Positions 1-12,800 of a stretch of 64,000 nt of DNA are shown one piece after another. Under the pieces are notes generated by a model, which saw nothing but the letters and a program-made list of their open reading frames with translations, made no database searches and was not told the DNA's origin. The position numbers and the translations under genes were made by a program. The DNA is taken from contig CAIIXF020000009.1 of assembly GCA_903813345.2 (NCBI GenBank), forward strand, positions 29,484,740 through 29,548,739, written 5' to 3'. The stretch comes from Owenia fusiformis. Lineage: Eukaryota > Annelida > Polychaeta > Sabellida > Oweniidae. Position 1 is the first letter of the stretch; every line of letters starts with the position of its first letter.

Positions 1-2258
1 TCATGCCTACAGTAGATCTACCATTGTTTCTACTGTAGCAGAAACAGTGGTAGTTTGAATATAATTATCATTATTCAATTTCATATTCTAGATATCAGTA
101 AAATGATTATAATTTAAAATTGAGAATTTCTATATTTTCAGATGTACTACATCATGCCTACAGTAGATCTACCATTGTTTCTACTGTAGCAGAAACAGTG
201 GTAGTTTGAATATAATTCTCATTGTTCAATTTCATATTCTAGATATCAGTAAAATGATTATAATTTAAAATTGAGAATTTCTATATTTTCAGATGTACTA
301 CATCATGCCTACAGTAGATCTACCATTGTTTCTACTGTGGCAGAAACAGTGGTAGTTTGAATATAATTCTCATGTTCAATTTCATATTCTAGATATCAGT
401 TAATGATGCTAATCTAAAATTGAGAATATTTATATTTTCAGATGTACTACATAATGCCCACAGTAGATCTACCATTGTTTCTACTGTGGCAGAAACAGTG
501 GTAGTTTGAATATAATTCTCATTGTTCAATTTCATATTCTAGATATCAGTTATGATGATAATCTAAAATTGAGAATTTTTATATTTTCAGATATACTACA
601 ACATGCCTACAGTAGATCTACCATTGTTTCTACTGTAGCAGAAACAGTGGTAGTTTGAATATAATTATCATTGTTCAATTCATATTCTAGATATCAGTTA
701 TGACGCTAATCTAAAATTGAGAATATTTATATTTTGAGATGTACTACATCATGCCTACAGTAGATCTACCATTGTTTCTACTGTAGCAGAAACAGTGGTA
801 GTTTGAATATAATTATCATTATTCAATTTCATATTCTAGATATCAGTAATATGATTATAATTTAAAATTGAGAATTTTTATATTTTCAGATGTACTACAT
901 CATGCCTACAGTAGATCTACCATTGTTTCTACTGTAGCAGAAACAGTGGTAGTTTGAATATAATTCTCATTGTTCAATTTCATATTCTAGATATCAGTAA
1001 AATGATTATAATTCAAAATTGAGAATTTTTATATTTTCAGATGTACTACATCATGCCTACAGTAGATCTATCATTGTTTCTACTGTAGCAGAAACAGTGG
1101 TAGTTTGAATATAATTCTCATTGTTCAATTTCATATTCTAGATATCAGTTATGATGCTAATCTAAAATTGAGAATTTTTATATTTTCAGATGTACTACAT
1201 CATGCCCACAGTACATCTACCATTGTTTCTACTGTGGCAGAAACAGTGGTAGTTTGAATATAATTCTCATTGTTCAATTTCATATTCTAGATATCAGTTA
1301 TGATGCTAATCTAAAATTGAGATTATTTATATTTTCAGATGTACTACATCATGCCTACAGTAGATCTACCATTGTTTCTACTGTAGCAGAAACAGTGGTA
1401 GTTTGAATATAATTCTCATTGTTCAATTTCATATTCTAGATATCAGTTATGACGCTAATCTAAAATTGAGATTATTTATATTTTCAGATGTACTACATCA
1501 TGCCTACAGTAGATCTACCATTGTTTCTACTGTAGCAGAAACAGTGGTAGTTTGAATATAATTCTCATTGTTCAATTTCATATTCTAGATATCAGTTATG
1601 ACGCTAATCTAAAATTGAGAATATTTATATTTTCAGATGTACTACATCATGCCTACAGTAGATCTACCATTGTTTCTACTGTAGCAGAAACAGTGGTAGT
1701 TTGAATATTATTCTCATGTCCAATTTCATATTCTAGATATCAGTTAATGATTATAATTTAAAATGGAGCATTTTTATATTTTCAGATATACTACATCATG
1801 CCTTTGGTAGATCTACCATTGTTTTTACACTTGCAGAAACAGTGGTTGTTTGAATATAATTCTCATTGTTCAATTTCATATTCTAGATATCAGTTATGAT
1901 GCTAATCTAAAATTGAGAAAATTTATATTTTCAGATGTTACTACATCATGCCTACAGTAGATCTACCATTGTTTCTACTGTAGCAGAAACAGTGGTAGTT
2001 TGAATATAATTCTCATTGTTCAATTTCATATTCTAGATATCAGTTATGGTGATAATTTAAAATTGAGAATTTTTATATTTTCAGATATACTACAACATGC
2101 CTACAGTAGATCTACCATTGTTTCTACAGTAGCAGAAACAGTGGTAGTTTGAATATAATTCTCATTGTCCAATTTCATATTCTAGATATCAGTAGTTATG
2201 ATGATAATCTAAAATTGAGAATTTTTATATTTTCAGAATTAAAATATAGAATAATAAC
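1..2258. repeat. Tandem array of ~150-bp units, block 1 (about 15 units)
   Basis: The unit anchor GTAGATCTACCATTG recurs at roughly 12, 163, 314, 463, 612, 760, 911, 1062, 1211 (one mismatch), 1360, 1509, 1658, 1807, 1957 and 2106, a period of 148-151 bp. The left edge is cut by the window start, so the array continues outside. Each unit has two parts. One is an AT-rich spacer with frequent small indels. The other is a ~60-bp core that begins after TATATTTTCAG and ends at CAGTG followed by GTAGTT, so it looks like an exon between a 3' and a 5' splice site. The core also contains a perfect 10-bp inverted repeat (CTACAGTAGA / TCTACTGTAG). The unit family is not one I recognise. Confidence 0.95.
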
Positions 2259-3984
2259 TAGAAATCAGCAAATCCATGGAGTAGCAAATCCCAACGAATA
2301 CAATAGCCATACTTTGAAGAGATCAGAAAATTATTGTGAAATCCCACATTAGGCATCCCATTTTGAATTTTACAAGGCCCGAATCAGTACACAGGGAAAT
2401 ATGTTACTGAGTTCATTTTTCAAATACACGAATTCATAGATATTTCTTCCATCTTTGAGACATATTATTACTCCCCTTCCGTTCACACCCCTCCCTCCCC
2501 TCCCCTCCGTTCAATTTTAATAATAATTTTCAATAATTTTTATATAATGTATGGTAACATTTTTACAAAACCAAAGACGACAATAGTTTTGTGATAATAA
2601 CTTTACCTACAAGTATTTATTACAGGTCATGTAGACCCCTGTTGCTTGATCTATAGCAAAAACATTGGCATTTGCACATTGGCAATGCTGTGCCTTTTTA
2701 ATAGATCTTTTATCTTAGAAGTCCATCAGTTCAACAATGATTGTCTTTATAGGTATATAAAGCCCCCCCCCCTATAAAGTCAGCTTATTATCAAAGGAAC
2801 TGTTTATTAATAACTTGATAAGGTCTCCACTTATATATTATATATTCTTTTTACTTTTATTGATAATATACATTATATGCATACATGTTAGCTTGTACAT
2901 GTACTTGGTAAGACATATTTTGTTGGGCCATAAACTTAAACCAGTGTTCTAGAAAATAGGAACTGTATATGTATGCATTTGGTTTGATTCATTCCCTAGC
3001 AGTAGAGGTGCAGTTATTTTGACTAGAGTTTATCAAATAAAGCATTATATTTTCAAAATTTAAATCAAAAGGCTATTTTTATCTTTAATTAGAGTACTAA
3101 TTATGTACAACATCTTTTTGGATAATCTATAGCTTGTATTGTTTATTAAACATGACTTTTGAAAGGCTTATTTCCAGGAAGGACTGAATCTGACCTTTGG
3201 CTTTAGATCAACCATTAACTCTCTGTGTTGGCATTTTGAAATGTAATACTTCTACTATGTGAGTCATCAAATACTAAGCAAGTTAGAGCATTTGGAGGGT
3301 TAACCATAGTTTACCATTGAAATATGACATTAATTTATTGCTTTTATGTTTTATCTACATTTCACCTCTTTTTATTATGCCCTCTTGTTAATTCTTACAT
3401 TAACCAATATTTCTTTTACATTAGTAGAAGGTTGATTTTGAAAATTAATGATGGTCCATAGATAAGCAATTTGGTGAATTTATACCCAAAAGTAGAAAGA
3501 CCCCCTTCACCTCTAGGAAAATTACCTATAGCTTCTATAGTGTTCTGTTCTCCATAAGATGTTTTAGTCAAATGCAAATTTTATCTCACTGTCTTTTCTC
3601 CTGATTCCAGAGTGTACTGAATAGAGTGAATAGCACTGAAATACCCCTAGAGCATTTAAAGTAACCTCTGAATAATGGCTATAGCTAGACAATTTTACTT
3701 TTTAAAACAAATATCCATATCTTATAATTGCATCATTAACAACTGGTTGGAAGTTTAATTTAAATTACTTTGATTTGTATAGAATATTTCTCATTAAACC
3801 AGGACTTATTCATTGTAGAACCTAAATGGCTAGTGGCTACATGTATAGTTTTTGTATACACTTTAAAAATGTTTACTGATTCTGAGTTTCCATGTAAACC
3901 TAAGTCCTGTATCTGTATGTACAACTCTGTTTATCCCTTATAGCAGTATACAATGTATAGCTTTAATACCAATTATAAGCTGAG
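2259..3984. other. Spacer between the tandem blocks; no gene seen
   Basis: No convincing exon or RNA gene is visible. Roughly 2470-2740 is a diverged partial copy of the element that forms the palindrome at 57630-58649. Both contain a C-rich CCTCCGTT(C/CC) edge, then an AT-rich stretch, then ACAAGTATTTATTACAGGTC and GTTGCTTGAT(C/T)TATAGC. A C9 homopolymer lies at about 2764. The rest is AT-rich unique sequence. Confidence 0.6.
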
Positions 3985-6700
3985 AAGTGCAATATAATTC
4001 TCAATGTGTTCAAATTCATATCATTCTAGATTACAGTTGGGATATTGAGCATTTTAATATTTTCAGATATGCTACATCATGCCTACAGTAGCAGAAACAG
4101 TGGTTGTTTGAATATAATTCTCATTGTTCAATTTCATATTCAGGATACCAGTTACGATGCTAATCTAAAATTGAGAATATTTATATTTTCAGATGTACTA
4201 CATCATGCCTACAGTAGATCTACCATTGTTTCTACTGTAGCAGAAACAGTGGTAGTTTGAATATAATTCTCATGTTCAATTTCATATTCTAGATATCAGT
4301 TATGATGCTATAATCTAAAATTGAGAATATTTATATTTTCAGATATACTACAACATGCCTACAGTAGATCTACCATTGTTTCTACTGTAGCAGAAACAGT
4401 GGTAGTTTGAATATAATTCTCATTGTTCAAATTCATATTCTAGATATCAGTTATGATGCTATAATCTAAAATTGAGAATATTTATATTTTCAGATGTACT
4501 ACATCATCCCTACGGTAGATCTACCATTGTTTCTACTGTAGCAGAAACAGTGGTAGTTTGAATATAATTCTCATGTTCAATTTCATATTCTAGATATCAG
4601 TTATGATGCTATAATCTAAAATTGAGAATATTTATATTTTCAGATATACTACAACATGCCTACAGTAGATCTACCATTGTTTCTACTGTAGCAGAAACAG
4701 TGGTAGTTTGAATATAATTCTCATTGTTCAAATTCATATTCTAGATATCAGTTATGATGCTATAATCTAAAATTGAGAATATTTATATTTTCAGATGTAC
4801 TACATCATCCCTACGGTAGATCTACCATTGTTTCTACTGTAGCAGAAACAGTGGTAGTTTGAATATAATTCTCATTGTTCTATTTCATATTCTAGATATC
4901 AGTAATATGATTATAATTTAAAATTGAGAATTTTTATATTTTCAGATGTACTACATCATGCCTATAGTAAATCTACCATTGTTTCTACTGTAGCAGAAAC
5001 AGTGGTAGTTTGAATATAATTCTCATTGTTCAATTTCATATTCTAGATATCAGTTATGATGCTAATCTAAAATTGAGAATATTTATATTTTCAGATGTAC
5101 TACATCATGCCTACAGTAGATCTACCATTGTTTCTACAGTAGCAGAAACAATGGTAGTTTGAATATAATTTCTCATTGTTCAATAGACTAGATGCGAATA
5201 GAAAAATTCTTGATTTACGTCTTTAAATATTCAAAATACAGACAAATATTTGAAATCGACATGTAAAAGTACATCTAGAAATATGGTTTCGAAAATTGTT
5301 TATCAACTTTGAAAATTAATTTTTTTTTGAAAATGTGACTTCTTGTTCGGGTTGTTCCTCATAGACCCCATGTTACAAAATCACAAAAAGTGAAATATCT
5401 TTTCTTGTATTGGACAGATAACATTTTCTTTTACTGGACATATTTTAATTTGTACAACTATTAGATACATAAGAGTTATATAAAAATTGAACCACTGAAA
5501 CAGACGTAATTTAAGTTAAAGGGAACTTTCTACTATACCCGCCATGTTATCTGACCCGAACGAGCCACCTGGTGGCGAAAGTGGTAACTACCTACTCGCA
5601 TCTGCGTTATTTCATATTCTAGATATCAGTTAATGATTATAATTTAAAATTGAGAATTTTTATATTTTCAGATGTACTACATCATGCCTACAGTAGATCT
5701 AGACTACCATTGTTTCTAGTGTAGCAGAAACAGTAGTAGTTTGAATATAATTCTCATTGTTCAAATTCATATTCTAGATATCAGTTATGATGCTAATCTA
5801 AAATTGAGAATTTTTATATTTTCAGATGTACTACATCATGCCTACAGTAGATCTACCATTGTTTCTACTGTAGCAGAAACAGTGGTAGTTTGAATATAAT
5901 TCTTATTGTTCAATTTCATATTCTAGATATCAGTTATGATGATAATCTAAAATTGAGAATTTTTATATTTTCATATATACTACAACATGCCTACAGTAGA
6001 TCTACCATTGTTTCTACTGTAGCAGAAACAGTGGTAGTTTGAATATAATTATCCTTATTCAATTGCATATTTTATGGTAACAGTTATGATTAGAATTTAA
6101 AATCTTGCATTTTCATATTTTCAGATCTACTACATTATGCCTATGGTAGATCTACCACTGTTTCTACAGTTGCAGAAACGTGGTTGTTTGAACATAATTT
6201 TCCTTGTTCAATTTCATATTCAAGATATCAGTTATGATTAAAATTCAAAACTAAGTATTTTATATGTTCAGATATACTACAGCATGCCTACGGTAGATCT
6301 TCCATTGTTTCTACAGTTGCGGAAACAGTGGTTGCTTGAATATAATTCTCATTGTTTAGTTTCATATTCTAGATAACAGCTATGATTTGACTTAAAACTT
6401 GAGCTTTCTTATAATTTCAGATTTATTACATCATGCCTATAGTAGATCTACCATTGTTTCTTTAGTTGCAGAAACGGTGGTTGTTTGAATCTACCGTTGT
6501 AGTGGTTGTTTGAATATAATTCTCAATGTGTTCAAATTCATATTCTAGATTACAGTTGGGATATGAATTTCAAATTGAGCATTTTAATATTTTCAGATAT
6601 ACAACATTATGCCTATGGTAGATCTATGAGTTGTTCCACAGTTGCAATGATGGACATGATTGTTTGAATATAATTCTCATTGTATACTTTCATATTCTAT
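3985..6700. repeat. Tandem array of ~150-bp units, block 2 (about 15 units, interrupted)
   Basis: Same unit family as 1-2258. Cores follow TTTTCAGAT-type acceptors near 4064, 4190, 4341, 4492, 4643, 4794, 4943 and 5092, and again after a 414-bp insertion near 5670, 5823, 5973, 6120, 6268, 6420 and 6597. Units from 4341 to 4944 show a 302-bp higher-order period, because the variant CATCCCTACGGTAG recurs at about 4504 and 4806. Units at the right edge (6100-6660) are the most diverged, as expected for an array that homogenises in its interior and decays at its edge. Confidence 0.93.
5190..5603. mobile_element. MITE with AGATGCGARTAG terminal inverted repeats, copy 1
   Basis: This 414-bp insertion splits one tandem unit. 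It starts AGATGCGAATAG and ends CTACTCGCATCT, giving a 12-bp inverted terminal repeat with one mismatch. The interior matches 17785-18204 over most of its length, including CAACTTTGAAAATTAATTTT-like and GCCACCTGGTGGCGAAA segments. No ORF is visible, so it is non-autonomous. Flanking unit sequence resumes as ATTTCATATTC, which suggests a very short (about 2-bp) target duplication, but the exact edges are uncertain by a few bases. Confidence 0.8.
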
Positions 6701-7410
6701 TATACAGTAAATTACAATTTCCTCTAAGCCCAGGACATCATTTTCAAAATGTTATATTCTTCATAACATTTCAAAGCCCACCCCAAACTGGTTATAATTG
6801 ATAGGTTTGATATAAATATTAACAAACTAACAGAAAATTATGGATGTCCCAAAACCTGTCAAAAATATTGATAAAAATATAAACAATATTAGAATATAAA
6901 GATACATTATTCATTAAATAGTGCTGTTGATACAGGACTTGTTCAATATGATCATTTACATATGGAATATGCTAGACTGAAGGTATGCTTGAAGTCTATC
7001 ATCTGATTTTCCGTTTTTATTTGTTTAAAATAAAACATAGTATTTTAACATAAAATTTACTTGACAAAAGATCCCTAAAAAACAATGAAATTGAGAGACA
7101 TCTATTTAAAGTCATAAAAACTTTTAAGACAGTCTAAAAAGTTAGATAAATGTTAACTACCATAGTACTATGGTAGTTTCAATGGATAATGTTCAATGGT
7201 GTCTTTAAAAATTGATACAGTGGTTATCAATGTTCATTTCCACCCTTAACAACCACTCATACATCTAACCATGGTTGTAACTACAAGTGTTGTATCAATG
7301 GTATATCTATGGTTGTTGCATAGTGGGAAATACATTGAACTCCATTGATCTTTTCATAAGGGAAGGACTGTAAGAATTTAGTAAACTAACTAAACTAAAC
7401 TGAATGAATG
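6700..7410. other. Intergenic spacer before the LINE; no gene seen
   Basis: AT-rich sequence without a recognisable exon. It contains a perfect 24-bp palindrome at 7155-7178 whose half-site is AACTACCATAGT. Sequence around 7190-7330 carries loose, inverted copies of AACCAC/GTGGTT-type words. Nothing else is supported. Confidence 0.5.
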
Positions 7411-7556
7411 ACTTCCGGTTTCAACATGACGGTGTGAAAAATCGTAGTGTGGTGAGAATTTGTATATTTATGTAACGAAAGGACATTCCAACGCAGTATA
7501 ACCTACAAATACTAGTATATGAATACATAGTTAACACTTAGAGACATTCTTAGACC

Positions 7557-8564
7557 ATGCCGAAACAAACTTCACTGAAGGAATACAGTTTAAAAGGACG
7601 GGGAAGGGAAATCGCAAATCAAGATCAAGATGGCGTCCAGAACAGAGAAAGATCGATATCTCGTGATAAACGTACTCGAAAAGAAGCAGGCTTTCCTAGC
7701 ACAGACGACAATACAGATGAGGCTTCCAAAACTACTGACATCAGTGAAACATGTGTAAAAAGTGGCAACTCACTCGACAAAGTAAGTGATGAAGTATTTT
7801 CTGACATTGACACGTCATTGAAACCATTTAGTGAAAACCAACTCCAGCAAATACAATCTCTCCTTGATACCCAATCGGAGAAAATTATGACCACTATGAT
7901 TGATAAAATGTCTTCTAATATTGAAAAAATGATCTCAAAAATTGTTGATGCTAAGATAGAAACGCATATGAGTGAGCTCAAAAACAACAACAAACAGCTA
8001 GAAACCAAAAATAAAAAGCTTAATGACAAATTGATTGCCCTCGAGAAAACATGTAATACTTTGGGTGAACAATGCAATCACAATGACCAGTACTCTCGAA
8101 AAAATAGTGTACGTGTCCTAGGAATACAAGAATCCGGTGTAAATGCTACATCAGAGACTGAACCTGCAAATAGAGAGGATTGTGCTGGCCTAGTAGTCGA
8201 AAAAGTAAATAGCCTGATGCCCGACCACTGTAAAGTCAGGCTAAATGTTGATGACATTGAAGTTGCCCATAGAGTATATGCCAGGAATGGTCCCAGACCA
8301 GTGCTCGTGAAATTCAAATTCAGAGCTTCGAAAGACGTGTTGATGAGGCAGATGAAGCGACACCTTTACAAAACAAGCATCAAAGTGTTTGATGATCTTA
8401 GTCCAACAAATAGAAAACTGTTATGGCAGGTAAACCAGCATCCTGACGTCGATCAGGCCTGGTCATCTAATGGTAAAATCATGGCCAAAGTGAGGAGTGG
8501 ACAGGTAGGCCAGATAAACATTACTGACAGCATTGAAGACCAGCTTCGAGCGATCAGTGTGTAA
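7557..8564 (+). CDS. LINE ORF1 protein (coiled coil plus RRM-like nucleic-acid-binding region)
   Basis: 335 residues from an ATG at 7557 to TAA. Residues 1-70 are polar and basic, probably disordered. Residues 92-175 are a long heptad-rich coiled coil (IEKMISKIVDAKIE, LETKNKKLNDKLIALE). This is followed at 179-190 by YSRKNSVRVLGI, the hallmark start of the L1-ORF1-like RRM core. Residues 205-335 resemble the RRM and C-terminal domains of Transposase_22-type ORF1 proteins, with IEVAHRV and RPVLVKF as the clearest landmarks. By family knowledge such proteins trimerise, coat the element RNA and act as nucleic-acid chaperones. There is no CCHC knuckle. The frame is intact. Confidence 0.85.
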   Translation: MPKQTSLKEYSLKGRGREIANQDQDGVQNRERSISRDKRTRKEAGFPSTDDNTDEASKTTDISETCVKSGNSLDKVSDEVFSDIDTSLKPFSENQLQQIQSLLDTQSEKIMTTMIDKMSSNIEKMISKIVDAKIETHMSELKNNNKQLETKNKKLNDKLIALEKTCNTLGEQCNHNDQYSRKNSVRVLGIQESGVNATSETEPANREDCAGLVVEKVNSLMPDHCKVRLNVDDIEVAHRVYARNGPRPVLVKFKFRASKDVLMRQMKRHLYKTSIKVFDDLSPTNRKLLWQVNQHPDVDQAWSSNGKIMAKVRSGQVGQINITDSIEDQLRAISV

Positions 8565-9887
8565 TTCTCCTAAACATTTGTTTTGGTTGATCGTACATTA
8601 GATCACATGACAGTCACATGACATACTGTATATTGACATATCCGGGCACTTGACCCAATTCTAACTGTACAAAATGCTCTCATAAATCACGAGTGAATAC
8701 ATTGATATTTGCTTTCTTTTCTTTTGATTTTGTTACCAACATGGATACTTGCGATTGACAGTAACAACAACAAAGTTTGAGGTAATTTAAATTTTATGTT
8801 TTAGGTAATTTTGTAGGCCTATTGGTCTTGAAAGAAAGCTATATGTACAAACACAAACGAGAGTCGTCAGGGAAATTTCAAGAACTCATTTGCTCAGTGC
8901 TGGGTTTCCTAGAAATTTATACACACGTTTACATTATATCGCTAAAATCTACAACCATGAATACATGTGCAAGCACAGATTACTCATTGTTAACTGATTT
9001 ACTAAAATTTCATGCACATTTTTCATACACTTCTGAATTACATATAGTATTACCACATAAACATTTGACTGTCAAACACGACATGTAAACGATAATTTAA
9101 GCGAGTACATTTAAATGTTTATATGTAGTCATATTGTAGGTGATCAGAATTTCGATTTTTGAGGCCTGCAAAGGGAGGGTTACAACATGGTGACAAGAGT
9201 TTTCAATCTGTTTGTAATGACTCTGACACTTCCAAGCTTCTAGATTTGGAGCTAGTGAAACTCAACTTGTTATACTAAATAAACGAATATACATGTATAC
9301 ATGCATCTTGTATTACTTTGAATACACAGGCAAAAGTCAGGCATGTTAGTTACTGGCTATCTCATATTTATTCTTATTTTGGACCCTCCTTTGATGGCCT
9401 CAAAGAATGATCTGCTACATTGTACATAAATTGTATATAGGTCCATTATAGGCGTAGGAAACTATTTTAATGATATATGTTTTATTGTTTGGTTCTTTTT
9501 TGACAAAAAGATTCTTTATCTTGCTTTTGGATGACTAAGGGACATATTGGCTTTTGGTATTTTGTTATAATATTACAATAGTGCCTCTAGTGTACATTTC
9601 GCACCTATACTGTTTTAGGGCTCATTTATGATATTCTTTGATTCAAATTACTAAATGGATCTACTGTGTTGGACATATGTAACATCTTTGTGATCTCACA
9701 CATTGCCGTATTTGTTTTTGTTTTTCTTCCATAAACATCTTGTGATGTTGTTTGTAAATAGTTTCAGTGCCAATATCTATCAATCACTTATCATTCATGC
9801 ATTTAAGTCATCAATCTCATTCTTCAGTACAAATTATGCAGCATTCCTTGTGGTTTGGGGATTATCTCAAAAGGCTCCATTGATATA
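8565..9887 (+). other. Long inter-ORF region of the LINE
   Basis: About 1.32 kb separate the ORF1 stop from the first ATG of ORF2. This is much longer than the short spacers usual between ORF1 and ORF2 in CR1/L2/jockey elements. It holds only short ORFs (for example 8822-9088 and 9703-9888, the latter starting at a weak ATG and ending one base into the ORF2 ATG). None has recognisable domains. How ORF2 is translated across such a gap is not evident. Confidence 0.6.
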
Positions 9888-12800
9888 ATGCAATGGAGGG
9901 CATGTATAGGGACCTTTAGAGTTACTTGTACCTACAGAAGCTGTCCTAATTCTTTTGGTAAGATGACCAAATTAAAACCTGATGTTATTTTCCCACTGCA
10001 AATTTTACTTTGTTTCTTAACATATATTAAGGAATTAACATTCATACTGATAATTCAAGAAATGTGTTATGTGCCTTTTCATGCATTGTCATTTATACTT
10101 TTTGTCTGTGCTGGGTGTATTTTGCTTAGCATTCCAATTTTATACATATGGTCCATTATGCAGGCTCTCTACCAAGTGAGTCGACATACTGTTAAGCCAA
10201 AAAGTAAACTATTTCTCTGTATAGGAACCTTGTTCATGGTACCAGGGTTAGCATCATATCTTCTGTTATGTTCAAATGTAATAATAAGATTAATTATAAT
10301 TTTGGCTAACGACATTGAAGTAAATCCAGGGCCAAGATACCAAGAAACTAATATATTGTCCTGTAACATAAATGGTAAAATTGCTGATGGTGAAAATAGT
10401 CCTAGGTTTGTAGAATTGGGATTAACAGCCAAATTACAAAATTGCCAAATAATCTCGGTCTGTGAAGCAGGGAAAAATCTTGACTTAGACAAATTAATGA
10501 TTGATGGCTTTCATAAACCATACCAACCTCAAAATTTTCAAGGGAGAGGAATTCTAATGTATGTGGACGAAAATTTAGCTTTCAAGCCTAGGGATGACCT
10601 TAGCACACTCAATGAGATTGGTTGGTTAGAGATAGTCATTGAACACAAAAAAATCCTCCTAGGCACATGCTATAGGTCTCCATCAAAGACATTGATTGGG
10701 GACATTGAACAATTTAATACATTACTGGAGCAAAGTGTAGAAACTGCTATGAGGGAAAGGAAATATGACATGATACTAATTAATGGGGATTTTAATGCCA
10801 GGAGTAAATTCTTCTTTTATGATCATGATATTGATAATACAGCAGGAACCAAATTATATGAGACAATGACTAACCTTGGGTTTGAACAATTTATTCATGA
10901 ACCAACTAGAATAACTGAAAATAGTTTATCATGCATTGACCTAATTTTTTCAAATTCTCCAGGCCTCATGATTGGTACTGAAGTCCTAGCCCCAATAGGG
11001 GGCAGTGACCATAGTACTATAGTGTGTAATTTACAGCTAGCTACAAGTAAAAATCAACCTAAAATTACTACTAAAACTTGGCAATACAAAGACTGCAACC
11101 AGCAAGCCCTGAATAATGATATAAATTCTGTGAATTGGAACAACATTATAAATAATGGCACAATTGATGAGTCAACTTTAAATTTTTCCTCCAAGTTACT
11201 GTCTATTTTTGACCATAACATACCTCACAAAATCAAGGTGAGGAAACCAAAAGATTTACCTTGGTTTAATGACGAAATCAAAAAGGCTGTGAATAACCGT
11301 GACAAATATTATAAGAAATTCAAAAGAAACAACACTTTGGATTCAAAGTTGAAATATAAAAATAAAGTTGAAATGTTGAATAATCTTATTAACAAGGCTA
11401 AACTTAACCATGAACAGGAAATTTGTGAAAATCTTCACACTTATTCAAGTGGGGAACATTTTTATTGGAGCGCTATTAAAAAATTACTTGGAAATAAATT
11501 TTCCTCTGGAATTCCAACTTTAAGAAATTCATCTTTGACAAACATATGTAGTACAGATGAAGAAAAACGAAAGGAATTTTTGAAATTGTTCGTAGGTAAA
11601 TTTCACTTTGATAATACCCGCGACACAAATGCATTACCATTTTTTCCAAATAGAACAAACAACCTTTTGACTTGTAATTTAATCACACCATTGGAAATTA
11701 GAACCCTCATAGCTGACCTTGACACATCAAAAAGTGAGGGTTTGGACGGTATTACAAATAAAATGCTCACCATGAGCATTTTATCTATTGAAAAACCATT
11801 AGCCTTATTGTTTAATAGAATTCTAACTGAAAACATTTTTCCAAGATCATGGAAAGATGGAATAATAATTCCAATCTATAAGAATAAAGGTGATAAATCT
11901 GATATTACAAATTACAGACCTGTCACATTACTTAGTAATATATCCAAATTATTCGAAAAAATAGTGCATCAACAGATGATGAAGTTCCTTTTAGATAATA
12001 AGTTATTATATGAAAATCAATCAGGTTTCCTGCCTGGTCACAGCACTGACAGTCAGCTACTAAGTATTACTAATTTTATAATGAATGCATTTGAAGACAA
12101 AGCGGATGTACGGGGAGTCTTTTTGGACCTGGAGTCTGCGTTTGATAAAGTCAGACATAATTTACTTATCCACAAGCTAAAATCTTATGGCTTCAATGAT
12201 AACCTGTTGAAACTTATGAAATCCTACCTAGACAATAGAAGAGTATGCACACGCCTTAATGGATCTTTATCCGAATTTTCTGAAGAAAATTTTATAAACT
12301 CTGGTGTGCCTCAAGGCTCTATTCTAGGCCCCATCCTATTTCTGCTATTTATAAATGATCTCCCAGAGGTCATCCAATCAAAATGTTATATTTATGCTGA
12401 TGATACTTCTATATATGTCCCCGTTCACAAGTTTGAAAATGTTTTAACATCAAATACATTACTACAACATGATCTAGACAATGTCTATGACTGGTCAAGG
12501 GTTTGGGGGCTTAACTTTAAGCCCACGAAAACCAAAGAGATAATTTTTTCCAAATCTATTCAAAATGTAAGAAACTTTCCTATTTTGACCTTGAGCAACA
12601 GAATAATTGAAAGAGTAAATTATCATAAACATCTTGGAGTTATCTTAGATAACCACCTTGACTTCAAAGAACATATAGCCCAGCTAAAAGTCAAAATTGA
12701 TAAAATGCTAAATCCACTTACAGCATTGAAAAATAAAATTTCATCCAAACACCTTGAAAGAATGTACTTATCGTTCATTTTGCCAAAATTAGAATTCGGA

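Noticed and set aside
1-6700. Regular repeats with spacers resembling a CRISPR array
   Set aside because: The whole ~150-bp unit repeats, spacers are homologous to each other, and the genome is eukaryotic.
7625-8317. Antisense ORFs across LINE ORF1
   Set aside because: Shadow frames of an intact coding sequence; no domain.
9855-9887. ORF2 start at 9855
   Set aside because: That codon is TTG; the first ATG in frame is at 9888.
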